64,000 nt of DNA from an uncultured Mycoplasmatota bacterium (GTDB taxonomy: Bacteria > Bacillota_I > Bacilli_A > RF39 > UBA660): positions 1 to 64,000 of the forward strand of contig URDT01000003.1 in the NCBI GenBank assembly GCA_900546745.1. The letters are read 5' to 3'. Each line of letters begins with the position of its first letter. Within the stretch, counting starts at the first letter, position 1. The position numbers and the translations under genes are program-made. This document shows, piece by piece, positions 37,870 to 45,761 of the stretch. The notes under the pieces were generated by a model. The model did no database searches. It was not told the origin of the DNA and saw only the letters and a list, made by a program, of their open reading frames with translations.

Positions 37870-37990
37870 ATATGTAGTGATTGATTCTTATATCAATTAT
37901 TGTATTAAAAGTTGTAGATAACTATGACAATAGCACCAAATTGATACTAAACTCCAACTACAAAAGTTCGAGCTTCTAAATACCTAAATT
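37870..37990 (+). other. Degenerate copy of the element RNA/junction
   Basis: A GATTGAT-TCTTAT-ATCAATT hairpin opens the block and GCACCA (37933-37938) follows about 66 bases from its start, then AATTGATACTAAAC, like the ATTGATAGGAAAT that follows tRNA-Thr. TTGTAG / CTACAA can pair around it. The layout matches the other junctions but sequence identity is low, and no 90-residue protein follows. Confidence 0.35.
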
Positions 37991-38030
37991 TATGATACAA
38001 TATTTCTAAATTTGAATGGTGGTTATGGTA

Positions 38031-38165
38031 ATGAAATTATTAGGAGAAGATTTAGAAAGGATAAATTTCTTATACAAAAATTTATTAGAGTTATTAAAAC
38101 AAAAATTTATACTAAATAATAATTTAAATCTTAAAAATGCTTTAGAATTTATTAATTACTTTTAA
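38031..38165 (+). CDS. Possible small protein, 44 aa
   Basis: ATG with GGTGG upstream opens a 44-codon frame, MKLLGEDLERINFLYKNLLE and onwards, an amphipathic helical peptide. It has no partner nearby and could be the decayed start of a gene. Weak call. Confidence 0.35.
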   Translation: MKLLGEDLERINFLYKNLLELLKQKFILNNNLNLKNALEFINYF

Positions 38166-38532
38166 AACTACTTTATTACTTCTAGAAGGATATTACTGAG
38201 ACATAGTGTCATATTTTAATACTAAATCATGTTATACTAAGAAAGTAGTATTGTTTTTGAAATCTAATTGAATAATCAATTACAATGTGATACTATGAAT
38301 TTTGATATTCATCGTGAAAATAGAAGAGTTTAGGTTCTATTTATAAGATTACTTTTATAGAAGAAAATCTTTATCTGAATATGAGTAAGATAAAGTAAAA
38401 ATAAAAAAATATAATCAGAATTTAAGAATAGATAATTATTCTACTTTTTTCATCGGAAAGTAGTTTTATATACTTGTATATGATTAAGTAAATAGAATAA
38501 TTTTAAAAAAAGTAGTAAGACCTTTTTAAATA
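38166..38532. other. Non-coding stretch, 367 bases
   Basis: Only stop-rich AT sequence is seen. One hairpin (CTACTTT / AAAGTAG, about 38439-38462) lies close to the end of the radical SAM gene and may contribute to its termination on the minus strand. Confidence 0.4.
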
Positions 38533-39300
38533 TTATTTTTTTAAAATTTTTATTTTATTATTTGTAGATAAATTTTTTGCTATAAAAGAATAAAAACTAT
38601 CTTCTTCTAAGTTTCCTAAATTGTAATGATCCATATCTATGTAGCTACCGTCACCTTGTGTTGTAATGTCACCTTTTGAAGTGATATAAAAATAATTGAA
38701 AAATAAATAAGAATTGGAATCTAATTTTTCTATTTCGATAGTTTTATTTTCAAAATTAAAGTATTTTCCAAAATAAAAATTTTCTTTTGCTTTACCACTA
38801 AGAATGATTTCATCTTCTAATTCATCTAGCGTACCTGTTTTTTGAAAATTAATTTTGTCAGAGAGATATTTATATTTTTCTATTATTTTGGGATCATAAT
38901 TATGAAACTGATCATTGGAAAATATGATTCCAACAGAATTACTAATATCATTACTTTGATATAACTCGGGAAATTTTTTAAGACAATACTCTTGGTACTT
39001 TAAAAGATTGGAGATTAATTTCTCATCATATATTGTTGCATTTGTATTGAATCCAATTGAAAAAACAAAAAGATTTTCTTCTATAATTTTATTGATGGCA
39101 TATATAATTGCTTGAGTGTTGAGTAATGGCTCTCCACCACTGAAAAAGAGTTTATAGATATAATGATTACACTTTAATAATAAATCGATGTATCTATAAT
39201 CAATATCAATATTTTGACAATCTCCTCGCATACAATGTTTACAGTTTAAATTACAACGTCTTGTGACTTCAATAGTAATATTTTTTAAAATTATGTTCAT
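38533..39300 (-). CDS. Radical SAM protein
   Basis: The 255-residue protein has the 4Fe-4S motif CNLNCKHC (near residues 15-22; CxxxCxxC reads C-NLN-C-KH-C) and the FFSGGEPLL motif (near 49-57) that binds SAM. It lacks an evident C-terminal Cys cluster, so a SPASM domain is not indicated. Many radical SAM enzymes of this kind modify peptides, but no precursor is seen next to it. It is the only minus-strand gene in the accessory region. GAGG lies before the ATG at 39300; a longer frame to 39339 has no site. Confidence 0.88.
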   Translation of the reverse strand: MNIILKNITIEVTRRCNLNCKHCMRGDCQNIDIDYRYIDLLLKCNHYIYKLFFSGGEPLLNTQAIIYAINKIIEENLFVFSIGFNTNATIYDEKLISNLLKYQEYCLKKFPELYQSNDISNSVGIIFSNDQFHNYDPKIIEKYKYLSDKINFQKTGTLDELEDEIILSGKAKENFYFGKYFNFENKTIEIEKLDSNSYLFFNYFYITSKGDITTQGDGSYIDMDHYNLGNLEEDSFYSFIAKNLSTNNKIKILKK

Positions 39301-39514
39301 ATTAAAACCTCTTTGGTTATGATAACAAAAACAAGACATAAAATCAATTGTAGATAATTAATTTATAGTGACTTTATAGTTAAAAATTGATATAATGAAC
39401 ACATAGATAATCATATAAATAATAATTTAAATAATAATTAACTTTTAATAAAGTTTCAATTGTTTAAGAGGTAAAATTATTTATTATGGGATAATAAAAG
39501 AGGAGATTACAAAT

Positions 39515-40327
39515 ATGAAAGATTGTCATGTACACACAAATATCAGTCACGATGGAATATCATCAATAAAAGATTATTTAGATATTGCTCAATCTAAAAA
39601 TGTAGATGAGATAACATTTACAGAACATTATGATATATATGATGGATTAAAAACAAATCTAAAAACGTTAGATGTGAATCAATATGAAAAAGAATATTAT
39701 CAGTGTAAAGATGATGATCAGTTAAAAACTAATTTTGGTATCGAAATTGGATTACAACCTGATACTTACACTCAAATTAACAATATGGTAAAATCTCATC
39801 ATTTCGATTTTATAATTGGTTCATCTCATATTACTTGTAAAAAGGATATTGCTATGGATAAAAGTTTTTTTGATGGTATTACAAGGAGAGAAGCATATTT
39901 AAAATATTTTAGAGAAGTTTTACAAAATATAAAATTATATAATGATGAATTTGATGTTTATGGACATATCGATTATATAGTAAGATATGGTGGATATGCT
40001 GAAAAGAAAATAGATTATGATGAATTTCAAGAAATATTGGATGAAATTTTAATTCAATTAATAAAAAAAGATAAAGGAATAGAAATAAATACCTCAGGTA
40101 TTAGATACGGATTAGGAATGCCTCATCCAAATAAAGAAATTATCAAAAGATATAAACAATTAGGAGGAAAAATTATTACAATGGGCTCTGATGCTCATAA
40201 AATTAATGATTTAGGAGCAGACTTTGATGTCGCAGGTTCTATTTTAATGGATGCCGGTTTTCAAGAAATATCAGTATTTCATAATAGAACTCCTGATTTT
40301 GTTAAAATAAAAGAACTTGTTAAGTAA
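39515..40327 (+). CDS. PHP domain phosphatase, histidinol-phosphatase (HisJ) type
   Basis: The 270-residue protein has PHP metal ligands in CHVHTNISHDG (near residues 4-14), ITFTEHYD (near 34-41), the IIGSSHI strand (near 107-113), YGHIDYIVRY (near 149-158) and MGSDAHK (near 228-234). This order is that of the HisK/HisJ histidinol-phosphatase group. No other histidine genes are near, so it more likely acts on another phosphate ester. GAGGAGA precedes the ATG. Confidence 0.85.
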   Translation: MKDCHVHTNISHDGISSIKDYLDIAQSKNVDEITFTEHYDIYDGLKTNLKTLDVNQYEKEYYQCKDDDQLKTNFGIEIGLQPDTYTQINNMVKSHHFDFIIGSSHITCKKDIAMDKSFFDGITRREAYLKYFREVLQNIKLYNDEFDVYGHIDYIVRYGGYAEKKIDYDEFQEILDEILIQLIKKDKGIEINTSGIRYGLGMPHPNKEIIKRYKQLGGKIITMGSDAHKINDLGADFDVAGSILMDAGFQEISVFHNRTPDFVKIKELVK

Positions 40328-40419
40328 AAAATTAGTATAGGTCTAACTAAATATTCAAATTCTGTCTAAAACATATTTGAAATATTTTGAATACGATATA
40401 TAATGTGTTAGGTGGTTAT

Positions 40420-40911
40420 ATGAATCAAAAATTAAATTTTGAAAAGGCAGAAATTAGGGATTTAGATGAAATATTAAACTTATATTTAGAAAGATCCAAT
40501 TGGTTTAAGGAAAATCAGATTAAACAATGGAGCAATTATTTGAAAAGTCATCCTGTAGCCGATTTTGAAAAAGCAATTCGTACACAAAATTATTATGTTA
40601 TGCGTGATCATGGAACGATTATAGCTGGGTTTGAACTATCAACAGATAGTAAACTTTGGAAAGAGAAATCAGAAGATGTTTACTATATTCGTAAAGTCGT
40701 TACAAAAGTAGGATATAAAAATATAGGTTCTCTTATTTTTGATAAATGTAAGGAAATTGCTGCATCAAATAATAAACATTATTTAAGATTAGAGTGTATC
40801 AAATCCAACAACAAATTAAATGAAATTTATGAAAATTATAATTTTAAGTGGATTCGTTATTGTAATGATGGATTATGCCATTTTTCATTACGAGAATTAA
40901 AGATTAATTAG
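40420..40911 (+). CDS. GNAT family N-acetyltransferase
   Basis: The 163-residue protein starts MNQKLNFEKAEIRDLDEILN and has the acetyl-CoA-binding turn YIRKVVTKVGYKNIGSLIFD (near residues 89-108) and the late LRLECIKSNNKLNEIYENY. It is related to the broken GNAT at 35851, both sharing WF-x-E-x-x-x-K before QW. GGTGG precedes the ATG. Substrate unknown. Confidence 0.88.
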   Translation: MNQKLNFEKAEIRDLDEILNLYLERSNWFKENQIKQWSNYLKSHPVADFEKAIRTQNYYVMRDHGTIIAGFELSTDSKLWKEKSEDVYYIRKVVTKVGYKNIGSLIFDKCKEIAASNNKHYLRLECIKSNNKLNEIYENYNFKWIRYCNDGLCHFSLRELKIN

Positions 40912-40948
40912 TAAAAAATTATCGTAAGTAATTATAAATTGAAAAAAG

Positions 40949-41712
40949 TAAGTGTCCGTTTAGGACATAAAAAAGACACATAGATTTACCTATGGTACAA
41001 TGTAAGTGCGAACTAAACATTGGAGGTGATAAATATGTGTCTTTTAAATTATAACAAAGAAAACAAAAAATATAAACATTTAACTTATACAGAAAGAACA
41101 ATGATAGAAAGATGGTATAACAGAGAACATTTGAGTAGTAAAGAAATTGCCCAAAGATTAGATAAAAGTGAGAGGACTATTAGAAGAGAGCTTAAGCGTG
41201 GTCTAACAACTATTTTAAATACTTATTTAGAAGAAATAGAGGAAGTGTGCTTTTGACTTTTACAGAAAGAATGACACGAGAAGAAATAATTATAAAAATA
41301 AAAGGAAAAAATAATGAGTATGTAGTCAAAGCAATAAATGGTCTTGAAAGAAAACATGAAAAGTCATTTTATAGTAAATTTAAAACAATAACATTTGATA
41401 ATGGAGTGGAATTTATGGATTATAAAGGAATTGAACAATCTTGTTTAAAAAAAGGAAAAAGAACAAAAGTATATTATGCACATCCATATTGTTCAGGAGA
41501 AAGAGGTAGTAATGAAAATAACAATAGAATGATTAGAAGATGGATTCCAAAAGGAACGATAATAGATAATATAACAACTAAACATATTAAAGAGATAGAG
41601 AATTGGTTAAATAATTATCCAAGAGCGATGTTTGATTATAAAAGTTCAAATATGTTATTATATAAATATATAAAAAACTTGCATTTTAGGTAATGAAATG
41701 TGTGGACACTTA
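40949..41712 (+). mobile_element. IS30-family insertion sequence, internally deleted
   Basis: Terminal inverted repeats TAAGTGTCC (40949-40957) and GGACACTTA (41704-41712) bound a 764-base element, about 300 bases shorter than an intact IS30-type element. It contains the two ends of one transposase gene. Confidence 0.75.
41035..41693 (+). pseudogene. IS30-type transposase remnant
   Basis: The first frame has the N-terminal HTH of the family (YKHLTYTERTMIERW, SSKEIAQRLDKSERTIRREL). It ends at 41256. A second frame starts at about 41247 with LLTFTERMTREE and carries the C-terminal catalytic part TITFDNGVEF (Asp) and YYAHPYCSGERGSNENNNR (Glu). The middle with the first catalytic Asp is deleted and the two parts are in different frames, so no active enzyme can be made. 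GGAGGTGATAAAT precedes the ATG. Confidence 0.88.
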
Positions 41713-41812
41713 ATATTTCCATTTATATTTTTAATTATTTAAACTAATAACTATTGAAAAAAATATAAAAAAAGAGTATTATAATAAACTAACTAAAAAG
41801 GAGTGAAAAAAT

Positions 41813-42712
41813 ATGATTATACCACAAGGATATGAATACAATCATGATAAAGAAATATCTAATGAAGAATATGAAGTAATTAATAAATTTTTAGAATTTT
41901 ATAGAAATAAACCTGTTATTGTTGCTGATGAATATAGGCAAGATTTTGATATGGTTCCATTAGAAGAAGAAAAAATAATTTTTAAAACTGATGATGATGT
42001 ATTCAAATGTGTCGATTTTTGTAGAAAAATTTATTATAAAAATAAACCTTATATAATAGAATTAGGATTATGGCGTATAAGTCATAATGAAACAGAGCCA
42101 AAATGTTTACAAATTAATAAGTTTAAAATTATTACTAAAGGTAAAGTTCATTTCATTGATTTGAATTTAGATAATTGTTCAAATAGAAGAATTCTATTTA
42201 ATATTATGAGTATTTTTGATGAAACGAAGATAATTTCTCCAGAACAGGCTTATTGTAACAAAATGTATACAAACAAAGTATTACAAGATTTTTTAACAAA
42301 TCATGAGTGGGAAAATATTGATAAAGGAATTCAACAAATGCCTTCATTAGCGAATGCTTTATTTATTATAAGAGATGGATATGAAACATGCAGTCATTAC
42401 ACAGCGGATTTTGCTACAATATTGTATCAATTAATTGATTTTAGAACACATAATTTAGGTAGTTTAATTAAGGATGAAAAAGATTTAAATGAGTTAGATA
42501 AATTAATATTAAAATTAAGTAGAACAAGTTTATTGAAGGTCCAATTACATGAACAAACAAGTGGGATTAAATCTTATCCAACTAGATCAATATTATTAGA
42601 TTATAATTATTATGACGGAAGGATGCATAAATCAACGCAATATAATGTAGATAATACAGAATTATCAACTGAAAATGGTATTTTGAAAAAACTAGTTAAA
42701 AATAATAAATGA
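41813..42712 (+). CDS. Hypothetical protein, 299 aa
   Basis: I do not recognise this protein. It is soluble, with a beta-rich first half (PVIVADEYRQDFDMVPL, IIFKTDDDVFKCVDF) and a helical second half that contains several Cys and His (GYETCSHYTADFATILYQL). GGAGTG precedes the ATG and a terminator follows. It lies just before the third front module, which is the position of a cargo gene. Confidence 0.7.
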   Translation: MIIPQGYEYNHDKEISNEEYEVINKFLEFYRNKPVIVADEYRQDFDMVPLEEEKIIFKTDDDVFKCVDFCRKIYYKNKPYIIELGLWRISHNETEPKCLQINKFKIITKGKVHFIDLNLDNCSNRRILFNIMSIFDETKIISPEQAYCNKMYTNKVLQDFLTNHEWENIDKGIQQMPSLANALFIIRDGYETCSHYTADFATILYQLIDFRTHNLGSLIKDEKDLNELDKLILKLSRTSLLKVQLHEQTSGIKSYPTRSILLDYNYYDGRMHKSTQYNVDNTELSTENGILKKLVKNNK

Positions 42713-42715
42713 AAA

Positions 42716-42753
42716 TTGTGGTAATATATATTGCTACTTTTTTTATGTTCTAG
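42716..42753 (+). terminator. Terminator before RNA copy 3
   Basis: GTGGTAA / TTGCTAC hairpin with G-T pairs, followed by seven T. Confidence 0.65.
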
Positions 42754-42766
42754 TATAATGTAATTA

Positions 42767-42902
42767 GTTAGTAAGTTTATTACTTACTATCATCTTTTTG
42801 CTTAGGAGTTGTTTGACCTGCTCCTTACTGGCACCATTGACGAATCTGTTCGAACTATTCGAGTTTTTATATATGAATCAATCATTTCTGATTGATTTTT
42901 TT
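42767..42902 (+). ncRNA. Conserved element RNA, copy 3
   Basis: The block follows a TATAAT box (TAGTATAATG) by about ten bases. It starts GTTAGTAAG, has the AGTAAG / CTTACT hairpin, an AGGAG / CTCCT stem, GGCACCA at 42830-42836 after 70 bases, the CGAAT / ATTCG hairpin and an AATCAATCA / TGATTGATT terminator. Here GTTAGTAAG can also pair with CTTACTGGC just before ACCA, an acceptor-stem-like fold. Structure is conserved with copy 2 while stem sequences differ. Confidence 0.55.
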
Positions 42903-42936
42903 GTTGTATTAGAAAAATCATAGAAAGGATTTGTCT

Positions 42937-43209
42937 ATGGTAAATATTATTAAAGAAGAAATTGAAATTGAAGAATCTTTAGAATCGATGTTAAGAGTAA
43001 TATGTGATTTTTGTAATACTATTCCAATAATAATAAATGGAAGTATTAGAAGAATTGATAAAACTAATCTTATTTATATAGAACTACATAGAATATATAT
43101 TAAAAACAATTTATATCTATCATTTAATTATTCAAGTGATATATACGTTAATAACCTAGGTAAGGAGATTAAATTATCAGAACTTGAAGATTATATAAAA
43201 CAAGCATAG
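42937..43209 (+). CDS. 90-aa element protein, copy 3 of 3
   Basis: The sequence MVNIIKEEIEIEESLESMLR is close to copy 2, with ICDFCNT, INGSIRRID and ELEDYIKQA also shared. The frame is intact although no recombinase follows it here; instead an IS4-type remnant lies downstream. AAAGGAT precedes the ATG. Retention of the intact frame in a remnant suggests that the RNA plus protein unit is either recent or useful by itself. Confidence 0.75.
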   Translation: MVNIIKEEIEIEESLESMLRVICDFCNTIPIIINGSIRRIDKTNLIYIELHRIYIKNNLYLSFNYSSDIYVNNLGKEIKLSELEDYIKQA

Positions 43210-43369
43210 TTTGAGTTCCGGTAAAATTTAATAAGGAACTAAAAAAAGATGAAATTGTGGAAAACTCTTTCATCTTTTTGCTTTAAAAATAATGTAAAAC
43301 GTCTTCAATGTTTAGTATAATATAGTTGTAAAAGAATAATAGTAAACAAAAAATTTGGAGGTATTCTAC

Positions 43370-44417
43370 ACGAATAATTTTACTACGAATACATATGAAA
43401 TGAAAAGCGATATTTTAAAATTTAGTGAAAAAATTACAGAAGGATTAGATAAACCTACTACTAAGTTTGTATCAGAAATGATTTATGGTATTGAAAGATC
43501 TAATAGTATATTATTTAGTGAAATTGCTAGAGCTTTAAAGGAAAGAATCAAGTTAAAAAATACAATAGAAAGACTTTGTAATAATTGTAATGAATCATCT
43601 GATGAAGAACTTAATATTATTAAAGAAAACTATTTTAATATTGCTTTAAAACAATTATCAGATGATGAAATAATCTTAATTGAAGACGATTCTGATGTCA
43701 ATAAGGAATACAGTAATAAATTAGAAGATTTATGTACTGTAAGAGATGCTAGTAGTAAACAAGAAAAATATGTTAATGGTTATCATGTATGTGAAATTGT
43801 TGGTTTATCAAAAAATGAATATCAGCCAATTAGTTTATATTCAAAAATATATTCTACTGAAAGTAAAAAATTTAAAAGTTGTCCAAATGAGACTATAAAA
43901 TCAGAAAAATATGTTATAGATAAAATAAGGGAAAATAGAAATTCAAAAAATATTGTAGTTAAAGATAGAGACTATGATTCATTCGAATTATTTAAGTCAA
44001 CAATAGATAACGATGTATCATTTATTGTTAGATTAGATGACAATAGGAATTTATTATTCAAAGGAAAAAAGAAATTAGTTAGTGAAGTTGCCTCAAGTAG
44101 AAAAGGAAAAATACATACAAAACTTATGTATAAAGGATATAATACAGATTGTTATATTTCTTATACAACAGTACAATTACCTAAAATAAAAGATAAAGAT
44201 TTAAATTTAGTAATTATATATAGAAAAAATGAATAAAAAATTACTTGTTATTAAGATTATTGAAGCGAGTGAATCTCTTAAGAGTAAAGCATTAGTTTGG
44301 TATGGACAGATATCAAAGGGAATATCTAAAATACTAGAACATGCCAATACTGGTATAAAAGATTGGTTTAAAATAGAAGTTGAAGATAAATATAAGCAAT
44401 TATCACTAAAACTGTAG
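43370..44417 (+). pseudogene. IS4-type DDE transposase remnant, internally deleted
   Basis: The first part (to 44236) has the family features FVSEMIYGIERSNSILFSEI, IEDDSDVNKEYSNKLEDL (first Asp), NIVVKDRDYDSFELF (second Asp) and SSRKGKIHTKLMYKG. The frame then ends at RKNE, and a short second frame (44229-44417, ESLKSKALVWYGQI onwards) matches the C-terminus of the family. The roughly 100 residues between, with the catalytic Glu of the YREK-like motif, are gone. GGAGG stands eight bases before an ACG codon (43370) where an ATG is expected, so the start codon also seems mutated. Confidence 0.75.
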
Positions 44418-44640
44418 ACATATTAAAATATATTATATTAAAAAAACAACATATAAAAATGTTGAATTTTAAGCATACAATAAAATAGTAAAAGACATGA
44501 AAAATAAAATATTTTATTAAAAAAATTAAAACAAATCAAAATATACTAATTTTTTTGTAAAATACCGAAACTCAAATCGATTATAATCTTGTAAAAAAAT
44601 TTTAATTATGATATGATGATTGTGTTAATTGTTTTTATAT
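44418..44640. other. Non-coding AT-rich stretch before tRNA-Glu
   Basis: No gene is seen. A TTGTAA...TATGAT pair about 30-60 bases before the tRNA is a likely tRNA promoter. No copy of GCACCA is found here, so a right-hand attachment site of the elements was not located. Confidence 0.4.
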
Positions 44641-44717
44641 GACCTGTTGGTGAAGTGGCTTAACACGCTGCCCTCTCAAGGCAGTATTCGTGGGTTCGAA
44701 ACCCATACAGGTTACCA
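44641..44717 (+). tRNA. tRNA-Glu(CTC)
   Basis: The 77-nt gene has acceptor GACCTGT / ACAGGTT, the Glu-type D arm (GGTGAAGTGGCTTAACAC), anticodon stem CTGCC / GGCAG with loop CTCTCAA (anticodon CTC), T arm TGGGTTCGAAACCCA and encoded ACCA. A terminator follows ten bases later. Confidence 0.94.
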
Positions 44718-44727
44718 AATTGACATT

Positions 44728-44757
44728 GACCGTTGAAATTCAACGGTTTTTATTTTT
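44728..44757 (+). terminator. Terminator after tRNA-Glu
   Basis: ACCGTTGA / TCAACGGT hairpin with a T-rich tail. Confidence 0.85.
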
Positions 44758-44827
44758 ATTGGTCTTGTTTTTGGTCTAGCTTATTGAAAATATCAACTAA
44801 AATATTTTGTGAATTAGGGTACAAATG
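44756..44827 (-). pseudogene. Possible tyrosine integrase C-terminal tail
   Basis: On the minus strand 23 codons read HLYPNSQNILVDIFNKLDQK and end QDQ-stop. HLYP after the catalytic Tyr followed by a helix ending in LD-x-x is how many phage and ICE tyrosine integrases end, and their genes often finish next to a tRNA attachment site, as here. The upstream part of the gene is missing. A short plus-strand frame without a start codon (GTNAIIDLLREYPRDE) overlaps the region, so the call is tentative. Confidence 0.4.
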
Positions 44828-45083
44828 CAATAATTGATTTGTTAAGGGAATATCCAAGAGATGAAATTCAAACTATACTCAAGTTTCTAAATAATAGATC
44901 AAAAATGCATTAATTATCAAATATTTCAAGAATTATTCAATTAGCATTTATATGAATGCTACATTTGATTTGGCAAATTATCGATTAAAATAAAATTTTT
45001 TTGTAAAATATTATTTTTTTATGCTTTATAAAAAGGAAATCACTAAGTTTTATCGAATAATAATAGTAGAAAGGAGATGAAAA

Positions 45084-45761
45084 ATGAGAATAAAAGAATA
45101 TTTAAAAAAATATTACTTGTATGGAATTGCTATTTTAGGAATCATAATAATTGCCTTTATTTTATTATTAAGACCAAAAGCAGAAGTTCAAACAGCAAAC
45201 GTTAAGTTAGAACAATTAGAGGTTCAACCAAAAGAGGAAGTAGTTAATAATGTTAAAATTGATATAAAAGGTAATATTCAAAATCCAGGTGTGTATGAAA
45301 TGCCTGAAGGCTCTAGAGTTATTGATGCAATTAATATGGCAGGAGGATTGTTAGAAAATTCTAACACATCTTTAATTAATTTATCTCAAAAATTAAAAGA
45401 TGAAATGATTATTATTATTTATACGAATGATCAAATAGAACAATATAAAAATGATAATAAAAAAATAGAGTATGTTTATGTAGAAGTTGAAAAATGTCCT
45501 GATACGATTAATGATGCTTGTATTAATAAATCAGAAGAAAGACAACAACAGGCGGATAATACTACAAATTCTTTAATTTCTATTAATGATGCATCTATAG
45601 AGCAATTAACAACATTGCCTGGAATCGGTAAATCTAAGGCAAATGATATTATTGAATATCGTAATCAAAATGGAAAATTTCAAACTATTGATGACATTAA
45701 AAAAGTCAAAGGAATAGGAGAATCCGTTTTTGAAAAAATTAAAGATAGTATTACTATTTAG
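45084..45761 (+). CDS. comEA: Competence protein ComEA
   Basis: ComEA is the membrane-bound DNA receptor of the uptake machine. The 225-residue product has an N-terminal anchor (residues 11-30), an SLBB domain (DIKGNIQNPGVYEMPEGSRV, near 54-73) and a C-terminal pair of helix-hairpin-helix motifs (LTTLPGIGKSKANDIIEYR and IKKVKGIGESVFEKIK). GGAGATGAAAA precedes the ATG. It overlaps comEC by 32 bases. Confidence 0.95.
   Translation: MRIKEYLKKYYLYGIAILGIIIIAFILLLRPKAEVQTANVKLEQLEVQPKEEVVNNVKIDIKGNIQNPGVYEMPEGSRVIDAINMAGGLLENSNTSLINLSQKLKDEMIIIIYTNDQIEQYKNDNKKIEYVYVEVEKCPDTINDACINKSEERQQQADNTTNSLISINDASIEQLTTLPGIGKSKANDIIEYRNQNGKFQTIDDIKKVKGIGESVFEKIKDSITI

Noticed and set aside
38533..39300. Sactipeptide or ranthipeptide locus around the radical SAM gene
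   Set aside because: No Cys-rich precursor and no SPASM-type Cys cluster are visible.
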